A DNA stretch of 64,000 nucleotides from Pipra filicauda (taxonomy: Eukaryota > Chordata > Aves > Passeriformes > Pipridae): positions 6,268,721-6,332,720 of the forward strand of contig NW_024104998.1 in NCBI RefSeq assembly GCF_003945595.2, in the 5' to 3' direction. The notes under the pieces are model-generated. The model ran no database searches and was not told the DNA's origin. It saw nothing but the letters and a program-made list of their open reading frames with translations. Numbering within the stretch: position 1 is the first letter of the stretch; each line of letters begins with the position of its first letter. Position numbers and translations under genes: made by a program. This document shows positions 11,401-21,382 of this stretch, in pieces.

Positions 11401-14343
11401 AAAGGCGCCAAGGTCGGGGCTCCCGAGAAAGGTCGGTGGCAGAAACGCCTGTGGTTCGTCCCTGTGAGCATGTTAATGAGTGTTAATGAGCGTTAATGAG
11501 CCTGTCCTGTGTGTGTTGTGTGTTTGTGAGTAAAAATGGGCTTGCGCTGCTGTCAGCTCAGGAGCTGGTGTGGGAAAGGACTGGATAATGTCGTCAAACG
11601 TGGAGCAAAACGTCCTGAACAGTGCTCAGCAGTCATGAGCCCTCACTTTTGCTTCTCCTCGTGTTTGACAGAGTTCCTGCAGTGCTTTAAAAAAAGCTTT
11701 CTTTTTTACACCAAATCATCTGCACTCACACTGGTGTTTTGAAAGCATCAACACCCACCCCAGATCACTGACAAACCAGAGCTGGTAGACAAGCTTCTTC
11801 CTACCAGAGAATGTGTTTTCCTCAGAGGGGGCTGAGGAGCAGCACGGGAGAATCCCTGACCCTGAGGATGTGCCAGTAGCAGTGGCATCCCTGGGAGAAG
11901 CAGTGGGCAGCAGCTGATGATGGAGAAAGGGGAAAGGCAGGTGGGACTGGCAAGCTCAGCACATTTCAGGCAGCAAAAGGAGGGGAAAAAACATGAGCAG
12001 GGAAAGGAGAAAACGTGATAGCCAGAGGAGACCATTAATCACACAGGGTGGGAGGCATGGGTGAGAGCTCCTGACAGGAGGAGAAAGGAGCAGAGGGAAA
12101 GGGGAGTGTTGGTAGTGCACACATGGATGGGAGACCTTGAGGAGCAGGAAGGGGATGTGGCTGGTTGTTAAATAAGGAACTAAATAAGGGGTGATCACTA
12201 CAGAGCAGTGCGGGGAAATAGAGTGATGTAAAGCGTTTGCTGTGGTGTTAGGGGGTTATTTAGAGTGGTGGCTCATGGTGGTTTCATGCTCGTCCTCATG
12301 ACTTCATAATTCATCATTTGGTGCTGTCAACCTGAAAAAAAAAATAGGTCCAAATGGTGTTTTTGTGGCAGCAGAGGCACCTCTGCTGCAAGGTAGGAGG
12401 AGTCCAGAGAGCTGGTCAGAAATGGGACATACTTCCTGTGAAAAATGTAAAAAAAAAAAAAAAAAAAAAAAAAGCCCATTTTGCTCCCATTTGTTGTCCC
12501 TTTTGGGAGGAAGGCACAGAGGGAAGTCAACTTATTAGGTTTTGTTCCTCTTTAGGTTTCTCCCTGCTTTTTTGATCTGAAACCCGAAAATCATTCAGAT
12601 CTCAGCTAAAGCATTTCTTTTATAGAAACCATATTTTGACACATCTTAAATGAAGTGGTCAAATAACTTTGACCGGTTTTAGAAAGAGACTGGTCAGATT
12701 AACCTTGGTCTGCTTTTGCCAGACAACTCTTGAGTGTGAGATTCCATCTTGTTCATCCATTCAGGTCTCAACCCCTGATGAGACCATCCCTTCACAGGAA
12801 ATACATGTGAGATTTGTGGCTGTGACCTGAGGGCTGGCAGACTTAAATTATTTGAGGTACCTTTTAGGTGGTTTGAGGGAACTCACAGACAGTGATTAAC
12901 TGCTGGTTAATTCAATTAGGGGGACCTGGCAATCAGGCTCCTTGGACAGCTTTCCATAAAGGCAGCAAAATGTGCTTGGCATGAGCCAGTGCCAGCATCC
13001 TGTAGAAACTGGGCAGATCTTCTCCACAAGCTGCTTTGTTTTACTGGGCCAAATCCTGCAAAGATTGTTCCATTTATTTTCGGTCCTTGCTAGAGGAAGG
13101 TTCTTGCTGAAGTCGTTGCAGCAAATCTGCTCCAACTCTAGCAGCCTGAATCTGGCCAGTGCAGCTACTCCATATTTACATGTGTGAAACCAAGAGCAGA
13201 TTCTGTTCCAAAATGCAAGGAAAGACACCAGGGATTAACTCACTGTGTCTCTAGGTATGGCAGCGAATACAGGACACAGATCCAGTAAGAGCCAGGCAAA
13301 GTTTTGTGCTAAGAGAGGAGAAACGTGAGGTTTGTCAGGCGTGGCCTTAGAGGATATAATTAATACAAACAGCTGAAGACACCTGTGGTTTTCCTTTTCA
13401 AGTCCTTGTCCCACTCAGTTTAAGCTCTCCTGCTGCCTTTGAGGGAGGTGGCAGATGAATTTCCCATGGAACAACAGCGTAAGTATTGAGTGAGGGTCAG
13501 GGACTTGGGTTCTGAGTGTGTCCCTAAGTCAGGCAATGAGGTTCTGAGTGTGTGTCCCCAAGAGCTTGTGGTGGCTGGTGCATGTCAGGCTCCTGTGCAG
13601 TGTGTCCCAGGGGATGTGAGACCTGCCTGTCAGGGAAGGCAGTGCCAGTAACTCCAACCCACTCTCCTGGTTCCCTCTCCGATTGCTTTGCAGACTCCAG
13701 CGGGGGGGTGAGCCCTTTCCACGAACCTCTGGCGACCAAGACAGGCTGTGTCACTTCCAGCTCCCTGGAGTACCTCGAGGTCCAGCAGCCGCCCCCCAGG
13801 ACCCCTCGGCTCCTCAAGAGGCAGGAATCTCCCCCGCAGCAGGAGCCGGCCCGGAGCGGGGGCCGAGCCAAGGACTCCCCCCTCATCCTCAACATTGTGC
13901 ACTCCTTCGAGTCAGTTGACAGAGAGGACCAAATAGACCAGGTTTCCCCCTCTCACCAGTACAGAATTTTAGGCTCCCCAATGAATTTCCCCTACAAAAG
14001 CTCCAGTGAAAGGACACTGTCCCCGCTTTTCCCCCCAGGGAGCACGTCCCCCATCCACCCCACCCAGGTCTCTTTCACCTACGAGGAAAAAGCGTATCCG
14101 GCGAAGGAAGAAGCCGTGTCCCCCACCCAGCTGGTGTCCAACAACCCCCTGGGCAGCCCCAACTGTGTGAAAAGCAGGGGCAGGTTCCCCATGATGGGGA
14201 TCGGACAGATGCTGAGGAAGAGGAGCCAGACGATGCAGTCGGCCAGCGAGAAGCCGCTGGAGGCCAGGATGCCTCAGCTGCAGCAGATGAGCCCCACCCA
14301 GATCTCCTTCAACGCAGCAGATGCTGTCAGCGGCCAGTGCTAG
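2343..14343 (+). CDS. HUNK: HUNK Ser/Thr kinase, 3' part of the gene (five spliced coding exons)
   Basis: HUNK is an SNF1/AMPK-related serine/threonine protein kinase, first described in mammary tumours. Joining 2343-2478, 6150-6318, 7086-7169, 11251-11431 and 13694-14343 gives one uninterrupted frame of 405 complete residues ending in TAG. Intron phases agree at each junction (2, 0, 0, 1), and the first exon enters with the last two bases of a split codon. In order, the product holds the end of the kinase C-lobe (SLLEPDPAKRPN), a UBA-like/SNF1-homology block (MTEKLGYKNSDVINTVLSNR), a Lys-rich linker, and a Ser/Pro tail with GSPNCVKSRGRFPMMGIGQM near the end. I recall human HUNK as about 714 residues, so roughly the first 300 residues lie upstream of the window. 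The tail is diverged from the mammalian form as I remember it, but the blocks come in the same order. Identification rests on recalled family sequence; no alignment was run. Confidence 0.95.
2479..6149 (+). other. HUNK: HUNK intron, 3671 bp
   Basis: This GT-AG intron runs from gtactg to gtgcag. The short open frames on either strand have no recognisable similarity and poor codon character. No CR1 or simple repeat of note was seen. A GC-rich patch just before the acceptor (about 6000-6149) contains an imperfect repeat built on 'ccaggatggt/ccaggacgg' at 6072-6118. Confidence 0.7.
6150..6318 (+). CDS. HUNK: HUNK coding exon: UBA-like / SNF1-homology segment
   Basis: The acceptor is ctctccccgtgcag ending at 6149 and the donor is gtgagc at 6319. 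The first base completes the split Arg codon, and 56 further codons follow with a phase 0 exit. The product begins IHLEDLSQSVLLHMTEKLGY, then KNSDVINTVLSNR, and ends LNKKLERYLASLR. The spacing of Met/Leu-Gly-Tyr, Ile-x-x-x-Val and the ATY/AIY-FLL helix matches the UBA-like autoregulatory domain found after the kinase domain in AMPK-related kinases, called the SNF1-homology region in HUNK. The residues are close to the mammalian protein as I recall it, which makes this the most conserved part of the gene visible here. The domain is known in relatives to affect kinase conformation; its effect in HUNK is inferred. Confidence 0.95.
7086..7169 (+). CDS. HUNK: HUNK coding exon: short linker
   Basis: This exon is 84 nt, exactly 28 codons, with phase 0 at both ends. 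The acceptor is ttttctctccacag ending at 7085 and the donor is gtaaag at 7170. It encodes KAEGQDSVFHKNQLYQIEKY and then KANKDSYE. LYQIEKY is the landmark that ties it to HUNK after the UBA-like region; the preceding residues vary. The intron on its 5' side is only 767 bp, the shortest in this part of the gene. Because the exon is a multiple of three in phase 0/0, skipping it would keep the frame. Confidence 0.9.
8448..8571 (+). mobile_element. CR1 LINE 3' end fragment (+)
   Basis: Carries the CR1 3' signature in order: 'cttggagcaacctggtctag', 'tggaaggtgtccctt', 'ggatgatctttaaggtccc' and 'ttccaacccaaacca'. The terminal octamer repeats are eroded. It is 5'-truncated, as is usual for CR1, with no ORF remaining. 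It sits in the third HUNK intron shown here. Confidence 0.9.
9893..9923 (+). repeat. ATT/ATTAAT microsatellite
   Basis: A short AT-rich array (attattattattaatatt) followed by 'catcatcgtcatt'. It is interrupted and probably old. Confidence 0.8.
11251..11431 (+). CDS. HUNK: HUNK coding exon: basic linker
   Basis: The acceptor tract ttcttgtttgttttacaacttaaag ends at 11250. The 181-nt exon encodes DKKPKEREKKGEILHH through IQNTKALLKDRKGAK to APEK and leaves in phase 1. The DKKPKE and QIQNTKALLKDRK blocks identify it as HUNK. The donor is gtcggt at 11432, a weak site (C at +3). It is preferred because its phase matches the entry phase of the last exon, giving an Asp codon across the junction. An alternative GT at 11436 leaves phase 2 and would break the frame. 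I recall about 16 further residues preceding DKKPKE in human HUNK; no such coding sequence lies directly upstream of this acceptor. Confidence 0.9.
11471..11500 (+). repeat. Three tandem copies of a 10-bp unit
   Basis: The unit tgttaatgag occurs three times head to tail (the third with a cg start), 39 bp after the weak donor of the basic-linker exon of HUNK. Confidence 0.9.
12449..12473 (+). repeat. Poly(A) tract, 25 bases
   Basis: An uninterrupted run of A in the last HUNK coding intron. There is no recognisable retroposed element in front of it and no obvious target-site duplication. Confidence 0.95.
13694..14343 (+). CDS. HUNK: HUNK last coding exon: Ser/Pro-rich C-terminal tail
   Basis: The acceptor is the cag ending at 13693 (tccgattgctttgcag). 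The exon opens with two bases completing an Asp codon, then 215 residues and TAG at 14341-14343. Landmarks are QQPPPRTPR, LNIVHSFESVDREDQ, SPSHQYRIL, SSERTLSP, and the near-terminal GSPNCVKSRGRFPMMGIGQM followed by LRKR. The tail is rich in Ser/Thr-Pro sites and has no predicted fold by eye, consistent with a phosphorylated, disordered region. It is GC-rich compared with the flanking introns. The open frame can be read back to 13552, but that part lies in the intron and has no conserved residues. The C-terminus ends in -QC, as I recall for the mammalian protein. Confidence 0.95.
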
Positions 14344-15229
14344 CCTGACATCCCGGGATTTGCTCTGCTCTGCTCTGGGATCTCACCTTTTTCCACTTTA
14401 AACAAGAAGGGAAAGCCACAGGCATGTTACTGTCGCTGCGGAACACACCCCAGTGCTCCAGCAGGAAACCAGAGGTTTGCTCGTAAGGAAGGCGTTGTCC
14501 TACATATTGAAGTTGAAAGAAAAGGGCTCTGCTCGTGCTGTTAAGAAATATTAGCATTTGGCACCCGACTGTACAGTAACACATGTCCTGAAAGAGCCAC
14601 GTGAGTGTGTATTTTCACAGCTCTCACCTGGTGTTGGAGGCGCCGAGGGTTTGGTTCCTCAAGGTGATCTGTGTGGTGCCAGGAATGCCAGTCCCGTCCA
14701 GGATCTGTGGTAAGACTGTCCCTGCTCCTCCTGCCTGTGGCACTGCTCCAGGCATTGGTCACGGGGTGGGCAAGGGGAGAAACTGCAGGTACTCTGTCCA
14801 AAGTCAGCTCGCTGACGAGCACTGCCGAGGAGATGAAGGTGCTTTGAGCTTGAATGAAGACACAAGTGATCTGAACGTTCAGAAGAAGTGGGAATGTTGG
14901 AAGTCAAAGCAGATTTTACTGTTGGTTACATAAAGGAGCTAAAAACAGAGTAATTTTTTTTCCCTGAAAAACCCCACTGATTTAATCCCCTCACTTGCAA
15001 GAAAGAGGATTATTTAAAAACAAGTGTCGTCGTGTGGAAATTCACCTCACTAAAGGCCTGTTCCTTTCATATGATGAGTTTGCAAAAAGATGCTTCAAAC
15101 AGAAATCCAGATTGCAGAAGGCTGTGTTTGAACAACCCAGCCCACACCTGCAGTAGCCCCTGTTACAGCAAGGCAGCTTTGGACACACCTGAAGGCTTCT
15201 CTGAGAGACTGCAATGAATTAAAATGACT

Positions 15230-15235
15230 AATAAA
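15230..15235 (+). terminator. Candidate polyadenylation signal AATAAA (proximal)
   Basis: AATAAA lies 887 bp after the HUNK stop, followed about 25 bases later by a GT/T-rich stretch (ggttgtttt). It is a reasonable proximal poly(A) site. Use of the site is inferred. Confidence 0.45.
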
Positions 15236-15891
15236 GGACACATGAACCTGTACCAAGGTTGTTTTATACTCCAGGATTGGTAATGCAGTGGTTACCAAAA
15301 ATTGGGTGTTGTCATGAGCAGTGAAGATAAACTTTCTTAAGAGACACCATGTCCTTGTGTACTGGTCATGTTTTTCTAAGTAAACAATATATCTGAGAGG
15401 TTGGCAACATTTTTTTTTGGTTCTGTTTTTGTCTTCAGCCCCATTTCCTATAAATTAGAAGGTTTAGCCCTATTTACAACCATATTTTTGCAAACAATTT
15501 TGTTGTCCCCTTGGTTTGGTGTCCAGGCAGATGCTGAGAGTGAGAGTTACCCCTCTTTGAGGTGTTTTCCTTCCAGTTTCAAGAGTAAGATGTTCAGGGG
15601 CTGGGGCAGAGGCAGGGGAGGAGGTCCCCAGCAGATCCCACAGCTGAGCACGTGTTCCTGGTTTGCAGCATAACACGGGCCTTGCACCAAAATCTGCATC
15701 CCAAAAGGATGAGAAAGACAGCCCTGAAATAATCATATTCATTTTCACATCAAAAAATGTTGTATTCTGTTTGTACAGAGCACCTGTGCATCCCAGGGGG
15801 GTCCGTTTTAGCTCTTTTCATTTAGAAACGTCAAAGCATTGTCATTTCCTTCGTGCTAAGAACATGTCTGTGCTGCAAAGGCAGCGAGCAG

Positions 15892-15955
15892 AGACCACTG
15901 AGATCAGGGACCACTGAGATCAGAGACCACTGGGATCAGGGACCACTGAAATCCC
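15892..15955 (+). repeat. 16-bp minisatellite, four copies
   Basis: Four head-to-tail units of (a/g)gaccactg(a/g)gatcag at 15892, 15908, 15924 and 15940, the last diverged. It lies inside the probable HUNK 3' UTR. Confidence 0.92.
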
Positions 15956-16038
15956 ACCTTTTTTGTGTGCCAGACTCACGTACCTGAACAGATGGCAGAT
16001 GCTGACTTGAATTGCAAACTCAGGTTTATTTGGAACCC

Positions 16039-16044
16039 AATAAA
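16039..16044 (+). terminator. Candidate polyadenylation signal AATAAA (middle)
   Basis: AATAAA followed by a G/T-rich stretch (ggttgggggaggc, then tgtattttttgtg). It would give a 3' UTR of about 1.7 kb. Confidence 0.4.
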
Positions 16045-16400
16045 AAGGTTGGGGGAGGCAGGAAAGAGACCTGTATTTTTTGTGAAGACCCAGTAAATAT
16101 GTGTAAGAATCAGAATGAAAGCAAATGTTAAATCTTTTATTATATTTATAGAGAATATATGAGTACTACACTGCTAAAACATAACCATGTATCCAGCATA
16201 GACAGTAGTTCTGTACAGTCCAACTGCAGTGACCACAGAAGGGACTTCCTGAAATGCCGTGGTGGAAATTCCAGGGGGGAAAAAACTGTATTTGGTATCA
16301 TTATTAAATACATGTACTTTTTGGACAAGATTGCCATGGACTGCTGACTCTGTTTGCCAGGTCACTGTGTAGAAAAGGATAATCTCAGCACAAAAAACCT

Positions 16401-16524
16401 CCAGGCCAGGTTGGATGGGGCTTGGAGCAACCTGGTGTAGTGGAAGGTGTCCCTGCCCACGGCAGGAGGGAGGAAACTGGAGCTTTAAGGTCCCTTCCAA
16501 CCCAAATCATGTGTGATTCCATGA
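16401..16524 (+). mobile_element. CR1 LINE 3' end fragment (+)
   Basis: The same CR1 3' module ('ggccaggttggatggggctt', 'ggagcaacctggtgtagtgg', 'taaggtcccttccaacccaa') ending in 'gtgtgattccatgaa', a decayed copy of the tail octamer. It lies in the probable HUNK 3' UTR in sense orientation. An A-rich tract follows. Confidence 0.88.
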
Positions 16525-17367
16525 AAACAAGCAGCAGAAGGGTGAGGCGAGGAGAGGATTGGCAGCACCTGTCCCTTCACCCATCAAGGTGTATCCTTTG
16601 CACCTGGCTGCTGCCCACCCTCTGCAGCTTGTGCAGCCACTCTGGGCATTATCCAACCTCTGTGAGCAGTGGAGGCTGGTAGGAATGTCCAGCTCTTCCT
16701 GCCTTGAAGCAGAGATCCAAAAGGACGGCACTGAATTGCTCCTGAGTGCTGCCTCGCCGTGTCCAGAGGGGAGGGAGCGAAGCTGTTCCTGTAAGTACCG
16801 TTTTTTTCCTCCTCCTGCCTTTGTGCAAATCTGTTTCCAGAACGACTGATCCAGACACCTCCACAATCAGCTGAGCTCTTTTTGTGGTGTTTGCCAGAGG
16901 TTTGGCACCGAGCCCATAACAGACCTGTTTGATAGAGCTGAAAATACACCTTTACACTTCAGACTGTGCATCAGGGAAGGAGCAGTGCTGAGCTTTGGGT
17001 GCGAGAGGGAAGCGCCTCTGCGGGGCCTCTCTGAGTGCAGAACCCAGTGGAGTTAATGGAGCAGCTGTGAAACACTTAGAAGAGGGTTTTGCAAACTAAC
17101 TGATGGCTGGGCAGCAGTTCAGGATCTGTAGTGGTAGAAGTGTTTTTGTTCAAGCTCTTCTGCCTGGAAAAACAGGTGTTGAATTTATTCAGGGAGAAGG
17201 AACAGAAATCAGCATCTGTTCCTAAAGGTGTTGGTCTTTGTGTCTTTGTACTTCTCCTGTAAATGGGCTGCTGAGTATTAAAATTCCTGAGCGTAGAGGT
17301 TTACAAATCCTAAAAGTAAATAACAATTACTTTCTTGCTTTTGCACTTGACATCACTTGATCTTTGC

Positions 17368-17373
17368 AATAAA
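17368..17373 (+). terminator. Candidate polyadenylation signal AATAAA (distal)
   Basis: AATAAA with GT-rich sequence downstream (ttggtgtgcag, then ggctgggtcgggttt). If used, the HUNK 3' UTR would be about 3 kb and would include a CR1 fragment. Confidence 0.35.
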
Positions 17374-20300
17374 ATCCCTTGGTGTGCAGCTGAAACAGGC
17401 TGGGTCGGGTTTGCAGGAGACTTTTCAGTCCCCAGTGCACCAGGAAAATGGTTTGTCAGCAAGTCCCCAGAAAAATGGGATGGAGAAAAACCTCCATCCC
17501 AAGGAGAACCTGGCCCTCTATTTGCTCCTTTGTAATGCAGCTTTAAACTTCGCTGTTTGAAGCACCCCAAGCTCATTATGTGCTGTGCTTATCACAAAGG
17601 GAGCAGGAACTTCAGGGACATTATTGCTGTGTGCAGGAGTTTGGTTTTTCCCTGGCTTTTCCCTGGTTTTTTAATCCTCCGTGGCCAAAAATGGACAATT
17701 TTCTCTTTTGTATCCCAGCCCCACATCGGTGTGGGGCGTGTTTGCATTGCCTTAACTGCCTCTCTCAGAGATGGCTTGATGATGTTTGTATGAGGGAGGT
17801 GAAAACATCCGGAGTCTTTTCAATATTTAATCTCAAAAGAAGCCCGGAATATGATGCTTTCTGTTGCTGAGGTACAGGCAATTAGCTGTTGTTAGGAACA
17901 AAGGGCATCAGGGTAGAGCCTGGAGTGGGATTTGGAGTTTTGTGGAGCATCTTGCCTGCTGATCCCAGGGCACTCAAAGCCCAAGAGAGGAAAAATGAGA
18001 TGTTTATTGATTAAGAGTGAGGTTCTACACTTGTTTTAAATTTTTGGTTATTATCTAAGAATAGAATTACAGCATTTTTGACGTACAGATCATAAGTATA
18101 TTTATTAATGTTTGTATTAGTAGCACTCTTCTTCCTTTACCTGTAGAGATCCTCCAGTTCCTCGTGTCTCCTACAACCAGAAAGGACAGGCTCAATCTAA
18201 AACAAAGAAAGGTCGCCAGAGGCTTTATTTCCAAATAGCTTCCCTCTTTCTGTTCCTCTGAAGGATGGAATGTTGTCCTGTGCTTGCAGCATAGGGACAG
18301 CTGTGGGACAGAAATGGGGTTTTTCCCTCCCATCACTGCCTGCCCCGGACAGCAGCAGCACGGCAGGAACCGTCCCAGCAAAGACAGCCGGGCTCGGCTT
18401 TCCCCGAGGGTCCCCACCGTGATTACGAACTCAGGCAAACGAAACCCGCGGGAAGACAAGGGGTAGGGGAGGGGCAGTTCTCCCACAGCCGGAGCCTCCC
18501 AAAACCAGGGCTGTGCCTGGACCACCCATCCCTTTCTTCTTGCGCCCGCCACCCTCCCCCAGCTCTGCTTGACCTGCTTCTGCCCTCTCCCACCCCGGGG
18601 CTGGTTTTTGCAACACTTCACGAGCAGGGACTGAGCTGGAAAATAAGTGACTTATTTGCCAGGCTGGTTTTCAGCTCCCCTGAGCCCCCCACGTGTTTTC
18701 CTGCGTCAGGGAGGGGACGGGAACAGCACAGATGGGGTGGGACTGCCAGTCCCCCCGCCAGTTCCAGGTCCCGCAGAACTGCACCCCCAGGTGCCTGTGG
18801 ACAGGTATTTTAGTGTATTTGTTCTATCAAGAAGTTACTGGAAAATGGAAGGGGGCAATTATTCCGGGGCTGTGCCAGCTGCCTTTACTGTCCATCTGCA
18901 GAAATGGGCAAAGCAGAGCCCCGGAACAGAGCAAGTTGTCCTGTGCTTTGCAAGGACAACGTGTTACCACGTCCCTTTTACAGCCTTGCATTTCCATATT
19001 TCACCCACGGATGCGCCTGGATGTGACCCCCCCTGTCCTTTCCCAGTGACTGGGGTGCCTCAGGGTGCAGTTGTTCTGCTGCTGTTTCGCAGCGTGCCTG
19101 GTGGGGATTCAGCTCCTCCAAGGCTCCTGAATGCACGGGGTGTTGGATGCATAAATCCGTGCACTCCTTGGCCACAGCTGCCATCCCCCCTCTCCTCCCG
19201 GTCCGAAGAGGGGGCAGGGATGGGATAGCACTACCTGTGTGAATTCGAGGAGCTGCCAGTGCTTTAGAGCAGTTTGATCTGGCAAATCCCGTGGATGCTC
19301 CGAATTTTCTTCTTCTCAGAGCTGTGCTCTCTTTTCCAAGCAGAAAAGATGACACATTTAGGTCTGCTCTGCAGAAGGAAGCTTTTAACTGCCTACAGCT
19401 GAGTGCAGTCCCCCCTTTGCCTGCGCTGAGGCACCAGGAAAGGACTTGCATGGCTAAGATACATGCCAGTCTCAGCTCCAAGACGTGTTCCTGCAGGACT
19501 TGGCATCTGACCCCTGCACCATCCTGCTGGGTAGATCCAGGAGAGATGCTTGTGCTCCATCCTGTGAGTGAGGAGCTGGGCTGGCAGATGGCCTGGGGCT
19601 GGGACTAGAGCATGTAACACACCGTGTCTTTAAGTGTCAGCAGAATGCTCCCTTCCCCGCCCCCAACCCAGGTTTTTTTCCTGGGTTGTGATCCCACATT
19701 TCATTCCTGACTGTGCCAGGGCTGGGAAGGATGTGCTGCTCCCACAGACTTGCCTTTGGACCCTGCAGACTTGCAGCTCCCTCTGATTTCCCTGGCTTTG
19801 AGCTCAGCCCTGAGCCAGGGCTTTACACAGAGTACAGGGTTTTCTGTGATGTTAAACCCCTCCATTAGGGGAAGGACAGGAGACTCTTCAAACAGTCCAA
19901 ATCCCACCATTCCTCTGACAAACCAGCCCTGACTCCCTCCATCTCTGCCCGTGACAGGGGCTTGATCCAGGTCATAGGGATTCTTCTGCTTCAGGAATTT
20001 CCCCCTAAGCACCTGGCCTGCACACTCAGTGTCAGTCCAGAGGGAAAAACCTCCCTTTGCCCTCAGGCACTGCACACCAGTGTGGAAAAACGCTCCTTCC
20101 AAAAAAACCATCTTATGAGCCTGATTTAAGGATGGCCAAACATTACAGGGAAGAAAGGATGTCATGGAACAACTATCCTCCACTTTTCCTCTCTTTGCAG
20201 AGGGGAGCCTAATGCTGTGTGCCCAGGCAGCTGCTTCTCTCCCCAGCCCATCCTTCCCTCGGGATATTTTCTCCTGCTTGAATTGTGGTTGCCAGGAGAG

Positions 20301-20955
20301 CAGCTGGCATGGACAGTGTCATCCTCGGGCAGCCCTGTCTCATCTTTATTCAGTTACCTGCAGTCCCCTTTGGATGAAGACACCAAATCCCTAGTTACAG
20401 CCAGGTTAGGAACCGATTAGTACCTGTGCATCCCAGGCTGGGAGGATGGGATTACCTGGCAATTAGAGAAGCTCAGGCTCAGCTTATTGAGAGGTTTGCT
20501 GACATCTCGGAAACAAGTCTGACAGGCCTTTCACACCGACCGTCCCCGCCCCAAATGCCTTTCAGGCACGTTAAATGAAATCTTTAAAGTCGGTTTCTTA
20601 AACCCGTTGTGGTTTGTGCTCGGGGGATGAGGGACAAGCAAGGCAAACTGCTGGCAATTCCCCTTGTCGCCGTGTGTCTGAGTGCCAGCAGCACCATGGT
20701 GACAGCCCTGCTCAGGCCCAGGTACTGACCTGGAAACGCGATATAGCTCTGTGGGGGTGTTTGAGCTTTGAAAGGAAAGGTAATTGATGCCTCGGAGCGG
20801 CTGCCGTGCCCTCAGAATCTTAAAGAGCTACTGACTCTGCGAGAGTTTTTAATAACTAGTCACGTAAACCTGGGGTGGCACTCATGCATTTTAATATCCA
20901 TTAATATTATTGCTCATTAATATCCAACTCACAGGGGAGTGTCTGTTGGCTGATT

Positions 20956-21021
20956 CAGGTAAGGGTTTGCTGCATCACTGAATGCTGCAAACCAGGTAAG
21001 GGTTTGCAGCATCACTGAATG
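20956..21021 (+). repeat. 37-bp tandem duplication containing a splice-donor-like sequence
   Basis: The unit caggtaagggtttgc(t/a)gca followed by tcactgaatg occurs at 20956 and again at 20993. Each copy contains CAGGTAAG, a near-perfect 5' splice-site match. The second copy runs into unrelated sequence at 21022. Confidence 0.9.
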
Positions 21022-21340
21022 TTTTCTGTCCCTCAGTGTGTGTCTGTCTGCCCAGGCCGCTTCTGCGCTGTTGGCCAAGCTCAGCCACGTCTCACAGGGA
21101 TTAAATGGTTGCAGAAATCACATTGCTCCTGGAAGTTCCATGGAAATACACAGGCAGGTAGAGGAGCCATTGCTTGTCTCCCCCAGGGGAGGCTCAATCA
21201 CTCCCTCTGATCATGCAAGTGCTTTTTGTCCTGCAGTGATGCCCCCCTCCCTCCTCCTTTAAAATGCAAGGAGCTCCTCCCAGCTGGCTGTTAAGTTTGG
21301 CATCTCAATCCTTCTCAAATCCACAGCAAGTACCAAGGAC

Positions 21341-21382
21341 TTTTTCTTTTTTTTCCATTCTTTTTTTCCATTCTTTTTCTTT
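21341..21382 (+). repeat. T-rich tandem repeat (T7-8 CCATTC)
   Basis: About three copies of a roughly 13-base unit ending in ccattc within a T-rich tract; one strand is almost purely pyrimidine. Confidence 0.75.

Larger units (their letters stand above)
11432..13693 (+). other. HUNK: HUNK last coding intron, 2262 bp
   Basis: This intron runs from gtcggt to tttgcag. It contains three copies of a 10-bp unit just after the donor (11471-11500), a 25-base A tract at 12449-12473, and otherwise nondescript sequence. A splice-flanked 30-nt piece near 13255 (ctctag / gtaaga) was examined as a micro-exon, but its phase and residues do not fit HUNK. Confidence 0.7.
14344..17400 (+). other. HUNK: Probable HUNK 3' untranslated region
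   Basis: The sequence follows the HUNK stop codon without a gap. HUNK transcripts are known to be long with an extended 3' UTR, and three AATAAA hexamers occur on this strand. The far boundary is uncertain: 15.25 kb, 16.06 kb and 17.39 kb are all possible ends. A CR1 fragment and a 16-bp minisatellite lie inside. No open frame here resembles a known protein. Confidence 0.55.

Noticed and set aside
13255..13286. 30-nt piece between ctctag and gtaaga as a HUNK micro-exon
   Set aside because: Its residues do not match HUNK, and the flanking exons already join in phase without it.
13552..13693. Upstream extension of the last HUNK exon frame to an ATG at 13552
   Set aside because: The residues are not HUNK-like, and the phase-matched acceptor at 13693 explains the exon start.
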